A DNA stretch of 64,000 nt from KK5 sp034043675 (lineage in GTDB: Bacteria > Pseudomonadota > Gammaproteobacteria > Burkholderiales > Burkholderiaceae_C), in NCBI RefSeq assembly GCF_034043675.1, contig NZ_JAXCLA010000007.1, positions 1-64,000 of the forward strand. The letters run 5' to 3'. This document shows, piece after piece, positions 1-9,333 of the stretch (its first letter is position 1; each line of letters opens with the position of its first letter). The translations under genes were made by a program, and so were the position numbers. The notes beneath the pieces were generated by a model. The model did no database searches. It worked only from the letters and a program-made list of their open reading frames with translations, and was not told the DNA's origin.

Positions 1-634
1 CTGCCAAGACCCGAGGGGGCATAGCGCTCGTCGCGGGTGAGCTTCACTGCGCGCTCCAGCGCGATAGGCGAAACTCCGAGCGCGGTGGCCCACTGTTGCA
101 GGATTTCTGGGACCGGAACGACTGCATCCTGTGATTCAGCGTCGGTTGCGGGTTGTCGCTGGAGATTTGAAGCAATTGATCCAGGGTTCACCATCATCTG
201 GCGAGCCAGGTGCTCGATCAGTTCGTCTTGCTGACCGGTGCTAAGCGGTGCTACTAGTCTTGCGTCCTTCTCCATCCAGAGGTAGGCCTCGGGTAGAGGT
301 GTTTTTCCACTGAGGGTGGCCAGCAGGTGCCGTGCGCTCGCAGGCAATGGCGACGCAAATTCTATGGCTTGTGCTTTCCGCGGCCGTGGAATGCCGACTG
401 CCTTGGACATCGGGACGGCGGTGTGGTCACGGATCACGAGTTCCGTGCCCAGTGCGGACAGCAGCCTCATGATCTGGTCAAAGCCGACCGCGCCGGGGTT
501 GGATTCAATGTCTGCGATGCGCCGTTGGTTCACGCCGATAAGAATGCCTAGCTCTTCTTGGCTCAGGCCCCGGGCTTTCCGTAGCGAGCGGAGTTGTTCC
601 TTGAATTGCGCGCTGAATTTGATTGGGTAATCCA
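1..634 (-). CDS. HipB-like XRE-family HTH protein, C-terminus cut by window edge
   Basis: The frame is open from an ATG at 634 to base 1 (at least 211 residues), so the C-terminus is missing. Residues about 10-65 form a Cro/C1-type helix-turn-helix (KARGLSQEELGILIGVNQRR) followed by a short strand segment (GTELVIRD), as in HipB-type antitoxins. The following 140 residues are not part of a normal HipB, which has about 88 residues, and I do not recognise them. It probably represses itself, because three spaced palindromes sit directly upstream. A HipA-type toxin could lie beyond the left edge, but none is visible. Confidence 0.7.
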
Positions 635-645
635 TCGCTGTAATT

Positions 646-717
646 TACTATCCAAAGACGGTATTTGCAATTTACCATCTATTCGCGGTATTGTTGGAAT
701 ACCGCATATGGGCGGTA
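646..717. promoter_or_regulatory. Array of three 18-bp palindromic operators at exact 27-bp spacing
   Basis: Three sites share the pattern TACY-N10-GGTA: 646-663, 673-690 (TACCATCTATTCGCGGTA) and 700-717 (TACCGCATATGGGCGGTA, with 6-bp perfect arms). Their starts are exactly 27 bp apart. They lie 12 to 83 bp upstream of the HTH gene that starts at 634, in an AT-rich stretch that would hold its promoter. The best inference is autoregulation by that HTH protein; E. coli HipB likewise uses several operators. The repeats are seen directly and the binding protein is inferred. Confidence 0.65.
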
Positions 718-1151
718 AAATGCAACACTGGAGACGTGAGCGATGTGATCGCTTAACGATGGGTTCCCGTTGTGATGACCGGTTGAATCTGCCGCCGGCA
801 TGAGCCCTTCCGGTGCAACGCTAGGCGCGACAGCTTCGACGTTCTCGGCCCACGAACCGCCCGCGCGGCAATTGCGGACTTCGTCCACAGGGCCCGCGAC
901 GGAGTTCGCAGTGATCGCCTAGCACTCCCCTAGCGCCCATCAGCGATGCCTTCGATGATTGATGCAAGCTCACTTTTCGGCAAGGCGCGTTGCTCGTCCC
1001 TCGGCACGTCCGTACGCTGTGTCTGATAGACGACCCGAAGGCTCCAAGTTCGGCCGATTGGTTCAACCTTTGTGCGTGGTCGAGGTATGGCACTGGCGCT
1101 ATAACTTCAGCGAGTTGGGTGCTGTTACGCAGTCCTGGTCTTTACTCAGGG
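718..1151. other. Stretch without a recognisable gene
   Basis: About 430 bases lie between the operator array and the next plausible frame. Open frames exist on both strands, but none has a convincing start, codon pattern or protein family. It may be decayed island DNA. Confidence 0.4.
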
Positions 1152-1559
1152 TTACAGGAGGCTCCTGGCACCAGCAACTTGCTTGCCGCAACGGACGACG
1201 ATCGCGGCGCGGCGCACGGTGTCCTGCAGCCGTTCGGACAGCGCTTGCACCTCGCCTATTGTGCTCAGGTCGTAGGCGAGGATCTGCTGGCGATGGGTGC
1301 GGCTGGAGGCTCGGGCGCCGTAGGCCGCCGCCGCGAGGTGCCTGTCAGCCGTCTTCAGTTCGCTCGCAGCCCAGGCGCGCTGCTGCTGGAGCGCGCCCGA
1401 ACGCAGGCGGAGGATCTCGGTCTCGCGGGCCACCATCAGGGGCAGTACGTGGCTGGCGTAGGCGTCCCATTGGGACTGGCATGAGTGCCGGCAGCCGATG
1501 TTGGCAGCGTTGCGCCGCTCTCTATATCGGACCTTCGTCCCGGCGTTGGATCGCTGCAA
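1152..1559 (-). CDS. Hypothetical alanine-rich helical protein
   Basis: This is a 135-residue frame whose last 100 residues use strongly GC-ending codons, as real genes here do. The sequence is rich in Ala, Arg, Gln and Leu with heptad-like spacing (LPLMVARETEILRLRSGALQ), suggesting long helices. The first 30 residues look less natural, so the true start may be further in, or this may be the tail of a broken gene. It follows the Lnt-like gene on the same strand after about 70 bases. I do not recognise a family and assign no function. Confidence 0.35.
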   Translation of the reverse strand: MQRSNAGTKVRYRERRNAANIGCRHSCQSQWDAYASHVLPLMVARETEILRLRSGALQQQRAWAASELKTADRHLAAAAYGARASSRTHRQQILAYDLSTIGEVQALSERLQDTVRRAAIVVRCGKQVAGARSLL

Positions 1560-1632
1560 TGTCCGCTGCGCAGCTACGGATGCATCCTGTAAATGATCAA
1601 GCCCGGGAAGAAGGCCGTTGCGTTCGCCAAAT

Positions 1633-3027
1633 TCATGTCTTTGTATTCGCAGACCGAGACATCCGTCCGATGATGCCGGCCGCGGCCAGCACGAACGTCA
1701 GGGCCAGGCACGTCCAGGGAAAGACATCGCCTATATGGGTGTAGAGCGTGGGGCCCGGTCCCAGGGGAAGATCGGCGAGGATCCAAACCAACTGATCGGT
1801 GTCCACGGCCTTACTCGCGATCAGCCGCCCATGAGCATCGCTAGCGGTCAAGAGGCCATTGTTGGCCGCCCGCACGAGGGCGAAGCCGTTCTCGACGCCG
1901 CGCATGATCGCGAGCCGGGCGTGCAGCCAAGCGTCGGTGCCGAAATCCCAGGCCGGAACCGCAACCAGGTTCAATCCGGTCCGCGCGTCCTGACGAATGG
2001 TCTCGGGGAAATCCATGTCCTTGCAGATCTCCATGGCCATCCCGTCACCCAAGATGCCGGGCGCAATGCCCGGTGTGAACTGAGCCTCTATCGGCAGCAG
2101 CAGGTGACGCTTGGCGTACACCCGAGAGCTTCCGTCGGGCGAGAAAGCCGTAGCGATGTCGCCAAACGGCGCTCGCTCGTGGAACCCGGCCACGATCCTT
2201 GCGCCCGTCTGCGTAGACGCTACCTGCAGGGGTGCGAAGACCTCTTGGCGCCATTCACGTCGGGTCGCCAGGCTCTCCTCCGGCGCCACGATCAGCTTGG
2301 CGCCTCGCTCGCCGAGGTCCCGGACAGCAGAAGCCAAGACGGAGGACGCATCCACGTCCGGGCCCAGGACATCATCCTGGTCGGCGAGCCGCGTCTCGGC
2401 CAGTGCGGCGACCCGAAGGACGCTCGACTGCGGCTCAAGCAACCTTGCGGTTCCGAAGCCTATATCGACGGCGCACAGCGCAAGGCCAGCCCCTGCCGCC
2501 ACGAATGCGGTCCTGCCGCCTCGCGCCGCAAGAGCCAGCGCACTAGCGAACAAGCAGAGGATGAAGGTGACGCTGTACATCCCCAGCAGGGACGCACTCT
2601 GCAGTACCACAGGCGCCGACATCTCGCTGTAGGCGATCGATCCATAGGTCCCGTGCCGCGACAGCAGGCTGACGGCGTAGTCCGCGGCAGTCCAGCAGGC
2701 AGGGAACGCGAGGAGGGCGCAGAAGGCGCCGCAGCCTCTCCGCCCGAAACGGGCAAACAGGATAGCGAAGGGAAACAGGATCGGGCGCAGACCGAAGATG
2801 ATCGCAAGCACCATCGGCGGTGCATCGTCGTAACACTGCAGGATGTAGATCTGTCCCGCGAGATAGGCGACGAAGCTCGCCAGGGCCAAGCGCCAGGCCG
2901 GTGTGTTGCCGAAAGCCAGCCACAACAGGGGAGTGGGTGCAATCCAGGTGAGCAGCCAGGCGTCGGCCACGCCCTGCGAGAAATAGAACAGGACGGCGCT
3001 CAGGCCCGCGCAGATCAGCTCGCGCAT
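1633..3027 (-). CDS. Apolipoprotein N-acyltransferase-like membrane nitrilase
   Basis: The protein has 464 residues. The N-terminal half has several hydrophobic segments (about 5-20, 25-65, 70-120, 140-190), and the C-terminal half is a carbon-nitrogen hydrolase domain with the expected triad: Glu about 250 (VAPEES), Lys 306 (YAKRHLL) and Cys 335 (EICKD). One more membrane segment lies near the C-terminus. This is the layout of Lnt, which transfers an acyl chain to the N-terminal Cys of lipoproteins in the periplasm. It is shorter than housekeeping Lnt (about 510) and sits in an island, so it is probably a paralogue. The ATG at 3027 is preceded by GGAGAGGG; the frame continues upstream without coding character. 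Confidence 0.75.
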   Translation of the reverse strand: MRELICAGLSAVLFYFSQGVADAWLLTWIAPTPLLWLAFGNTPAWRLALASFVAYLAGQIYILQCYDDAPPMVLAIIFGLRPILFPFAILFARFGRRGCGAFCALLAFPACWTAADYAVSLLSRHGTYGSIAYSEMSAPVVLQSASLLGMYSVTFILCLFASALALAARGGRTAFVAAGAGLALCAVDIGFGTARLLEPQSSVLRVAALAETRLADQDDVLGPDVDASSVLASAVRDLGERGAKLIVAPEESLATRREWRQEVFAPLQVASTQTGARIVAGFHERAPFGDIATAFSPDGSSRVYAKRHLLLPIEAQFTPGIAPGILGDGMAMEICKDMDFPETIRQDARTGLNLVAVPAWDFGTDAWLHARLAIMRGVENGFALVRAANNGLLTASDAHGRLIASKAVDTDQLVWILADLPLGPGPTLYTHIGDVFPWTCLALTFVLAAAGIIGRMSRSANTKT

Positions 3028-4359
3028 GTCTTCCCTCTCCAGATCAATTAGCTTCGTGTGTAGTGCAACACCGGATGGGCGACGTCGAGCTCGAGCCGCC
3101 CCGAACGCAACTTGCGCAGTTGGCGGCCGCCTCAGGCCTGAACTGCGACCGTGGCCGACGCGGGCGGGGTGCCGGAACGGGCGCCGGCGTGGGCGAGTCC
3201 GGCCACGACGAAGTGCAGGCGTGCCATGACTGCCGTGGCGGCAGAGACGGAGGCGAGGTGGAAGGTGGTGGTTTCTGTCACGGGGGCTTCGCGGAAGGGG
3301 GCTGTCGATGGAGAGACTTTCGGGCTTGACAGCCCGGCGAGCCAGCGGCTTGCGATCGGTCGCGCGGTCAACCCGACGAACTGCGTGGAGCGGTGACAGG
3401 CGGTAAATGGCGGTGGCGGTCTCGACGCCTACAAGGTCCCAAGGGGATCTGCCAGCGCTATCACCGCTGGTCGGCTTTCTGCTGGCGTTCATTTCGAGAA
3501 ATCACTGGCGTTCTCGCGCGGCGGGCTCCGGAGTCGGACAGAGCTCGGTCGACGACGCTATACATCTCACCGAAACGCTCAGTTTGACGCGTTATCGGGC
3601 ACACTGTTCGACGCTAGAAGTCTTCCTCGAACTCGTCGTTGGGTCACTGTAGCTTCGGCTTTCGACACAAAGCGGGCGTCCGCGAACGGCTGTTCCGGGT
3701 TGCTCAGCGCACCATCTTGCTCCCAGAGCTCAGCCAATAGCATCGCTCGAGCGGCCTGAGGGATCCACGACTACCGATATCCAGTTGCCTGAGTTCCAGC
3801 CCCTGCGAAGCCGCGCATCCTCAGAATTTAGGAAGGCCTTCTTGAGGCGTCATATCCGCTGCTCGTCTTGGCTGCTCTACTCCACGCATGCAAATTTCTC
3901 TCAACTGGCAACTTCGAAGGGGACAGAACGTGCAGAAACCTTTCGTGCTGGCATTAGTGCCTCCGTGCTTACGCCAGGAAGCTCGGTATATGGAACTGCT
4001 TTAACACGAGGATTTCACTTCTCTTCGAAATTCGACTTCGGAGTTGAAGCTGTCTGGCCCGGTGTCTGTACCAAAACAGTACGTAGCGGGCCTTGATTTC
4101 TTGATCTATCGCTAAGCACAGCGACCAAGCGTTGAGTGTCAATCTGTAGTTTTCTGAAGGCTATTGTTTTTCCAACTCGCGCGTGCGGATGGGGTCGATA
4201 AATTCCTCAAGTTCGCAAGTGGTTAGGGGCCGATCTGATGCCCTGCCGGCGATGGATGGAGAGGAATCAGCGCACTTAGCGCGCGGTGCAGATGCTCCGC
4301 GGGAGCGTGTGAGCAACTCGATATCAAATTTGGCTAGCTGCCTATAATGGGGGAGTAAT
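3028..4359. other. 1.3-kb stretch without a recognisable gene
   Basis: Several short frames occur here (for example 3785-4096 on the plus strand, 3132-3371 on the minus), but none shows a family, a good ribosome-binding site and consistent codon use together. Base composition drops toward the right end, where the promoter of the large PEP-CTERM gene must lie. The stretch is probably decayed or rearranged DNA. Confidence 0.45.
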
Positions 4360-7300
4360 ATGAAAACTGGCTTCAGGGTGAAATATCGTGCCGTCACTTG
4401 GGCTGCCCGACTTGCCGTATTGAGTTGTCTTCATACATCTGCACTGGCTGATAGCACGATTTGCACTCTTAGTTGGTTTCCTGGTAATTTCTCGCTAGCT
4501 GCCTCGGATAGATATTGGCCTTATGACTGCACTGCTGCGTCATTAGATCCAAATTGGGAGGGTTGGATTTTTAGAGGCGACGGATATGAATCGCTTCTCT
4601 ATGGAAGTGGCGAGAGACTTATTACTCCAGATAATCAGTTTCAAGCCGGAACGAGAGTGAGGTCGTTTTATTCTGGGGTGATCGTTCAGAATGTCCCGGC
4701 AATTAATGAAGCGAAATTGACATTTCGCAACTTTGATGCCGTACTTGGCGGCGACCCGATGTACTATACGGAAACCATTATCCCGCTGGCGCCGGCGGGA
4801 GGCCTGCAAAATAGAGGCACATGGAATATTGATTCAGATAACAGCCTGACTGTGGCGCCCGGTACCGGGTGGACTTTCAACAACACGGGCACGTTTGCGA
4901 AAACGGGTGGGGCCGGTAAGTCGGTTGTCGACGTCCCTTTCACCACTTCGGGGACCGTTCGCGCAGGGGTTGGAACGCTCACATTTGTCAATTCGGTCAG
5001 CGCAACAGGCGGTTCCATTTCCTCCGCTCCCAACGCTTTCGTGTCATTCGACGGAACCGCAGTAGTTCCGAGCGGAGCGTCGGTGGCGCTGAATGGAAAC
5101 TTGATTGTCAACGGCACTTTCAACCTAGGTGACGGTGGCAGCATTCCGTACCGCCCCACTTGGCTGCAACTGACGGGCGACACCACCTTGATCGGCCCAG
5201 GTCAAACCGTTGTCGGCGACAACTGGAGCAACAACGTCTATGCCACAGTGCCGACAACGCTGACGATCGGCGCTGGCCACACGCTGCGCGGCGGCGGCAT
5301 GATCGGCCAGGGTACAAGCTCCGGGTACTACCCCTACCCAATCGGTGACGGGAACCTCAGTGTCGTCAACCGCGGCACGCTGCTCGTAGACGGCACCCAG
5401 CAGGGCATGTGGCTGTCGGTCAACAGCTTCGACAACACCGCCGGCAGCATCCGGGTGGCCGACGGCTCGGCGCTGTATGCCTATGGGGCGTTTGCCAACA
5501 TCGGCAGCACCATCCAAGTTGGCGGCGGCGCGACGCTGTCCTTGGGCACCAGCAGTACCCCTGGCGCGGCGCCCGGAGTGATCACGGGCGGCACGATTCA
5601 AATGACGGGCACCGCAGGCAAGCTTCAAGGCGGCGGCACCTTCAAAGACCTCACGATCACTGGTGCCGTCTCGATTGCGGGGGCGGCATTCAGCAACGTG
5701 ACGATTGCAGGACCCGCTTCGGTGTCGGGTACGACTGCGTTCAGTGACATGACGTTCAACGACAACGTCACCGTGGCCGACGCATCGAACCTGTCTATGA
5801 CCGGCACGCAGAGAGTCAACGGCACGTTCACTTTTGGGGATGGCAGCAGCATTCCGTACCGCCCCACCTGGCTGCAACTGACGGGCGACACCACCTTGAT
5901 CGGCCCAGGTCAAACCGTCATCGGCGACAACTGGAGCAACAACGTCTATGCCACAGTGCCGACAACGCTGACGATCGGCGCTGGCCACACGCTGCGCGGC
6001 GGTGGCATGATCGGCCAGGGTACAAGCTCCGGGTACTACCCCTACCCAATCGGTGACGGGAACCTCAGTGTCGTCAACCGCGGCACGCTGCTCGTAGACG
6101 GCACCCAGCAGGGCATGTGGCTGTCGGTCAACAGCTTCGACAACACCGCCGGCAGCATCCGGGTGGCCGACGGCTCGGCGCTGTATGCCTATGGGGCGTT
6201 TGCCAACATCGGCAGCACCATCCAAGTTGGCGGCGGCGCGACGCTGTCCTTGGGCACCAGCGGTACCTCTGGCGCGGCACCCGGAGTGATCACGGGCGGC
6301 ACGATTCAAATGACGGGCACCGCAGGCAAGCTTCAAGGCGGCGGCACCTTCAAAGACCTCACGATCACTGGTGCCGTCTCGATTGCGGGGGCGGCATTCA
6401 GCAACGTGACGATTGCAGGACCCGCTTCGGTGTCGGGTACGACTGCGTTCAGTGACATGACGTTCAACGACAACGTCACCGTGGCCGACGCATCGAACCT
6501 GTCTATGACCGGCACGCAGAGAGTCAACGGCACGTTCACTTTTGGGGATGGCAGCAGCATTCCGTACCGACCCACTTGGCTGCAACTGACGGGCGACACC
6601 ACCCTGATCGGCCCAGGCCAAACCGTCATCGGCGACAACTGGAGCAACAACGTCTATGCCACAGTGCCGACAACGCTGACGATCGGCGCTGGCCACACGC
6701 TGCGCGGCGGCGGCATGATCGGCCAGGGTACAAGCTCCGGGTACTACCCCTACCCAATCGGTGACGGGAACCTCAGTGTCGTCAACCGCGGCACGCTGCT
6801 CGTAGACGGCACCCAGCAGGGCATGTGGCTGTCGGTCAACAGCTTCGACAACACCGCCGGCAGCATCCGGGTAGCCGACGGCTCGGCACTGTATGCCTAT
6901 GGAGCGTTTGCCAACACCGGCAGCACCATCCAAGTTGGCGGTGGCGCAACGCTGTCCTTGGGCACCAGCGGTACCTCTGGCGCGGCACCCGGAGTGATCA
7001 CGGGCGGCACGATTCAGATGACGGGCGCTCCCGGCAAGCTTCAGGGTGGCGGCACCCTAAAAGACCTCACGATTGCTGGGACAGCTTCAATCTCCGGGGT
7101 TACGCTCAGTGGAGTGACGGTCGCTGGGGGCCTTACGGTGCAATCGGGCAGCAATGTAAGTCTTGCTGGCCCGCAGACTATCAATGGCACCTTGACATTA
7201 GGCGACAGCGGAGCCAACTACGCTCGCGTTTACCTGAACTCTGATTCAACGCTCGCCGGCAGCGGGCAGACCGTGATCGGTTCAAGTAGCCTCAACGAAA

Positions 7301-8058
7301 TACGAAGCGATGGCGCTGCTACGCGTACCTTGACAATCGCTGCGGGGCATACCCTGCGCGGCGGTGGGTCGATCGGGGCGGACGGACTTGTCAGTGTGGA
7401 AAACAATGGCAAGCTGTTGATTGATGCCTCGCCCGGAATGATGCTTGCTTCCGCTGGAGGCTTTCAGAACACTGGCAAAGTGAGTGTCATGGCTGGTGCA
7501 ACTTTGGACGCTCGATCTACCGTTTTCAATCAGACGGCAGTCTCCGCCTCCCTAGACGTTGACGGCGTCCTACAGGTTCAACAGCTCAATTTGAATGCGG
7601 GACGACTGGACGGCTCAGGGACAGTAGTCGGAGACGTAGTGAATCTTGGCGGAGTGATTGCGCCTGGCCATTCACCTGGAAAGCTGAGCATTGTGGGGAA
7701 TCTCCTCCTTGGCGAGGGTTCTCATCTACTCATGGACGTGGATGGCGACACAGCCGGAGTTTCTTACGACTGGCTTGCCGTGAGCGGCAGCGTTCTGCTG
7801 GACGGCAGCTTGACTTTGGTGATTGGCAATGGGGCGCACGTCGGTGACACGTTCAGCTTCGTGACGTCTCAGGCAGATTCAATATCGGGGACTTTCGATA
7901 CAGTTTCGGCGGTAGGTTATTCCCTGACGACGTCCTACACGGCAAGCGGTCTGTCTGTGACGATAAGTGGGGTGTCGCCAGTGCCGGAGACCCCGTCGTA
8001 CTGGATGCTTTCACTCGGGCTGGTCACTATCGGGTGTGTTGTCCGGCGCCGCGTGTGA
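4360..8058 (+). CDS. Giant PEP-CTERM surface protein with three near-identical 236-residue repeats
   Basis: The protein has 1232 residues. Residues 1-31 form a signal peptide (cationic start, LAVLSCLHTSALA). The body is Gly/Thr/Val-rich with beta-helix-like turns, and three repeats of 236 residues begin near residue 250. A segment near residue 1090 (GGVIAPGHSPGKLSIVGNLLLG) matches the passenger-associated repeat seen in autotransporters. The last 25 residues are a PEP-CTERM sorting signal (PET, hydrophobic helix, RRRV), so the protein should be exported and processed by an exosortase rather than ending in a beta-barrel. The PEP motif reads P-E-T. The first 450 bases are AT-richer than the rest, suggesting acquisition. 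Role inferred: adhesin or matrix protein. Confidence 0.85.
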   Translation: MKTGFRVKYRAVTWAARLAVLSCLHTSALADSTICTLSWFPGNFSLAASDRYWPYDCTAASLDPNWEGWIFRGDGYESLLYGSGERLITPDNQFQAGTRVRSFYSGVIVQNVPAINEAKLTFRNFDAVLGGDPMYYTETIIPLAPAGGLQNRGTWNIDSDNSLTVAPGTGWTFNNTGTFAKTGGAGKSVVDVPFTTSGTVRAGVGTLTFVNSVSATGGSISSAPNAFVSFDGTAVVPSGASVALNGNLIVNGTFNLGDGGSIPYRPTWLQLTGDTTLIGPGQTVVGDNWSNNVYATVPTTLTIGAGHTLRGGGMIGQGTSSGYYPYPIGDGNLSVVNRGTLLVDGTQQGMWLSVNSFDNTAGSIRVADGSALYAYGAFANIGSTIQVGGGATLSLGTSSTPGAAPGVITGGTIQMTGTAGKLQGGGTFKDLTITGAVSIAGAAFSNVTIAGPASVSGTTAFSDMTFNDNVTVADASNLSMTGTQRVNGTFTFGDGSSIPYRPTWLQLTGDTTLIGPGQTVIGDNWSNNVYATVPTTLTIGAGHTLRGGGMIGQGTSSGYYPYPIGDGNLSVVNRGTLLVDGTQQGMWLSVNSFDNTAGSIRVADGSALYAYGAFANIGSTIQVGGGATLSLGTSGTSGAAPGVITGGTIQMTGTAGKLQGGGTFKDLTITGAVSIAGAAFSNVTIAGPASVSGTTAFSDMTFNDNVTVADASNLSMTGTQRVNGTFTFGDGSSIPYRPTWLQLTGDTTLIGPGQTVIGDNWSNNVYATVPTTLTIGAGHTLRGGGMIGQGTSSGYYPYPIGDGNLSVVNRGTLLVDGTQQGMWLSVNSFDNTAGSIRVADGSALYAYGAFANTGSTIQVGGGATLSLGTSGTSGAAPGVITGGTIQMTGAPGKLQGGGTLKDLTIAGTASISGVTLSGVTVAGGLTVQSGSNVSLAGPQTINGTLTLGDSGANYARVYLNSDSTLAGSGQTVIGSSSLNEIRSDGAATRTLTIAAGHTLRGGGSIGADGLVSVENNGKLLIDASPGMMLASAGGFQNTGKVSVMAGATLDARSTVFNQTAVSASLDVDGVLQVQQLNLNAGRLDGSGTVVGDVVNLGGVIAPGHSPGKLSIVGNLLLGEGSHLLMDVDGDTAGVSYDWLAVSGSVLLDGSLTLVIGNGAHVGDTFSFVTSQADSISGTFDTVSAVGYSLTTSYTASGLSVTISGVSPVPETPSYWMLSLGLVTIGCVVRRRV
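5107..7080 (+). repeat. Tandem 708-bp repeat, about 2.8 copies
   Basis: Copies start at 5107, 5815 and 6523, exactly 708 bp (236 codons) apart. Copies 1 and 2 differ at only scattered bases over their whole length; copy 3 stays very close until about 7020 and then diverges. Conservation at silent positions points to recent duplication or gene conversion. The repeat keeps the reading frame. Confidence 0.95.
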
Positions 8059-8484
8059 GAGCCGGAAGCTGCGCTGGATCCCGCATCGGAGTTGGTGTGG
8101 TATCGACATCGATCGTTCTCGGGCTGCAACCCGCCGGTGGTCGAGCACACCGAATGTAGGAATTCTTCGAGGGCATGCATTAGCTCTGTTTCCAACACAG
8201 GGCGATCCAGAGGAGCCCAGCGGAAATCCAAGTTGCCTCGGTGGAAAACGGCGATCTCTTGTAAAGAGGTCGTCAACCTCGACGTGATCCGTGTCCCGCA
8301 ATCAGCGCAGCAATTGATAGGCCGCGGAGAGCCCTGTGAGCGGGCGCGCTGTCGCGCTTCGGGGGCAGCGCAGGGTCAGACGCCTCGAATGTAGGCAAGT
8401 TGCCTACGAGAGAAGACTGGCATCGCCTGCTGGTACGCGGCCTCTCACCCTGGGACGATTCAGTCCATAAAAGGGGAGGTAGGC
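8059..8484. other. Intergenic region with one strong palindrome
   Basis: No convincing gene is visible between the PEP-CTERM gene and the response regulator. The frames on both strands lack family signals. The notable element is the palindrome at 8391-8407. Confidence 0.4.
8391..8407. promoter_or_regulatory. Palindrome GTAGGCAA-G-TTGCCTAC upstream of a response regulator
   Basis: A perfect inverted repeat with 8-bp arms around a single base lies 78 bp before the start at 8485. Its size and symmetry suit a dimeric regulator such as a LuxR/FixJ-type HTH protein, but no such gene is next to it, so the binding protein is unknown. Confidence 0.5.
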
Positions 8485-9333
8485 ATGAAAGTGTTTCTGG
8501 TGGAGGACTCGATTTCGCTGCGGACGTTGATCGCTCGTCGGCTACGTGCCATTACGGGCGTGCAACTGGTGGGTGAGGCCAGTGGCGCAGCGCAGGCGCT
8601 TGCGTTGATTGGTTGGACACGGCCGGATGTCGTGCTGGTCGACTTGGCGCTGACGGAAGGCTCCGGCTTGCGTCTGCTGGCATCGCTGCGTGATACCGGA
8701 TTCGTCGGTTGGACTGCGGTCTTGACCGGCCTCGACAATGAAGCCTATCGCCGACCCTCGATGGAGGCTGGTGCGGACGCGGTTTACGACAAGGCCAGCG
8801 GGCTGGAAACGCTGTTCAGTGACCTCGAGGCGAAGGAGGACGGCTTTGCCTCCATGGCTAAAAATCCGGCCGCCGACCCCATGGCCCTCTTGCGTGAAGG
8901 TCTCACCTGTCTGGAAGGTGGAAGGGCGTTATGCGCTCGACTTGGACGTTCCTCGCTGGCGGACGCCGACAATGACGTGAATGTCGCGGTCTACGTCATG
9001 CACCTGAAAGATGAGTCAGGAACTGTCGGCCAGCATGTCGATGAACTGCTCCAGTTCGCGGAGGAGCAACTCTGCAATACTCTGAAGGAGACAGATGTCA
9101 TCGCGCTCGACACGTCGAATCAACTAAGCATCGTGGTGGCGAGCGTTGACGATGCGTCCCGTGCGGCCGAGCGAGGACAGCAGTTCGCCCGGCGCATGAG
9201 CCAGCCGTTCAGAAGAGGCAACCGGGACTGGCGCTTTAGTGTCGACCTTGGCATTGCCTTATTTCCAGTTGGCCATCTCGTGGAACGAGGTCTCGTCACG
9301 CTCGCTGAGGCTACCGCCTTCGGGGCGTGCTGA
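8485..9333 (+). CDS. Response regulator: receiver plus degenerate GGDEF-like domain
   Basis: The protein has 282 residues. Residues 1-115 are a receiver domain with all key residues: acidic pair E7/D8, phospho-acceptor Asp53 (VLVDLAL), T81 and Lys103 (DKASG). The remainder (about 140-280) resembles a diguanylate cyclase fold (DVIALDTSNQLSIVV, VDLGIALFP), but where GGDEF should be it reads SNQLS, so it should not make c-di-GMP. It might act as a binding or protein-interaction module. A good ribosome-binding site (GGGGAGGTAGGC) precedes the ATG. No histidine kinase is directly adjacent; the hybrid kinase at 9913-13164 is a possible partner. Confidence 0.75.
   Translation: MKVFLVEDSISLRTLIARRLRAITGVQLVGEASGAAQALALIGWTRPDVVLVDLALTEGSGLRLLASLRDTGFVGWTAVLTGLDNEAYRRPSMEAGADAVYDKASGLETLFSDLEAKEDGFASMAKNPAADPMALLREGLTCLEGGRALCARLGRSSLADADNDVNVAVYVMHLKDESGTVGQHVDELLQFAEEQLCNTLKETDVIALDTSNQLSIVVASVDDASRAAERGQQFARRMSQPFRRGNRDWRFSVDLGIALFPVGHLVERGLVTLAEATAFGAC

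Noticed and set aside
1618..3051. 477-codon plus-strand frame opposite the Lnt-like gene
   Set aside because: No domain and a composition typical of antisense frames; the minus strand shows the nitrilase triad.
3028..3492. Upstream extension of the Lnt-like frame to 3492
   Set aside because: The extra 155 residues are Arg/Pro/His-rich without family similarity, and a good ribosome-binding site precedes the ATG at 3027.
3785..4096. 103-codon plus-strand frame in the gene-poor stretch
   Set aside because: No family match, no ribosome-binding site and irregular codon use; not supported as a gene.
5125..6933. 602-codon minus-strand frame across the PEP-CTERM repeats
   Set aside because: It merely mirrors the 708-bp repeat and has no start signal or domain; the plus strand has a signal peptide and sorting signal.
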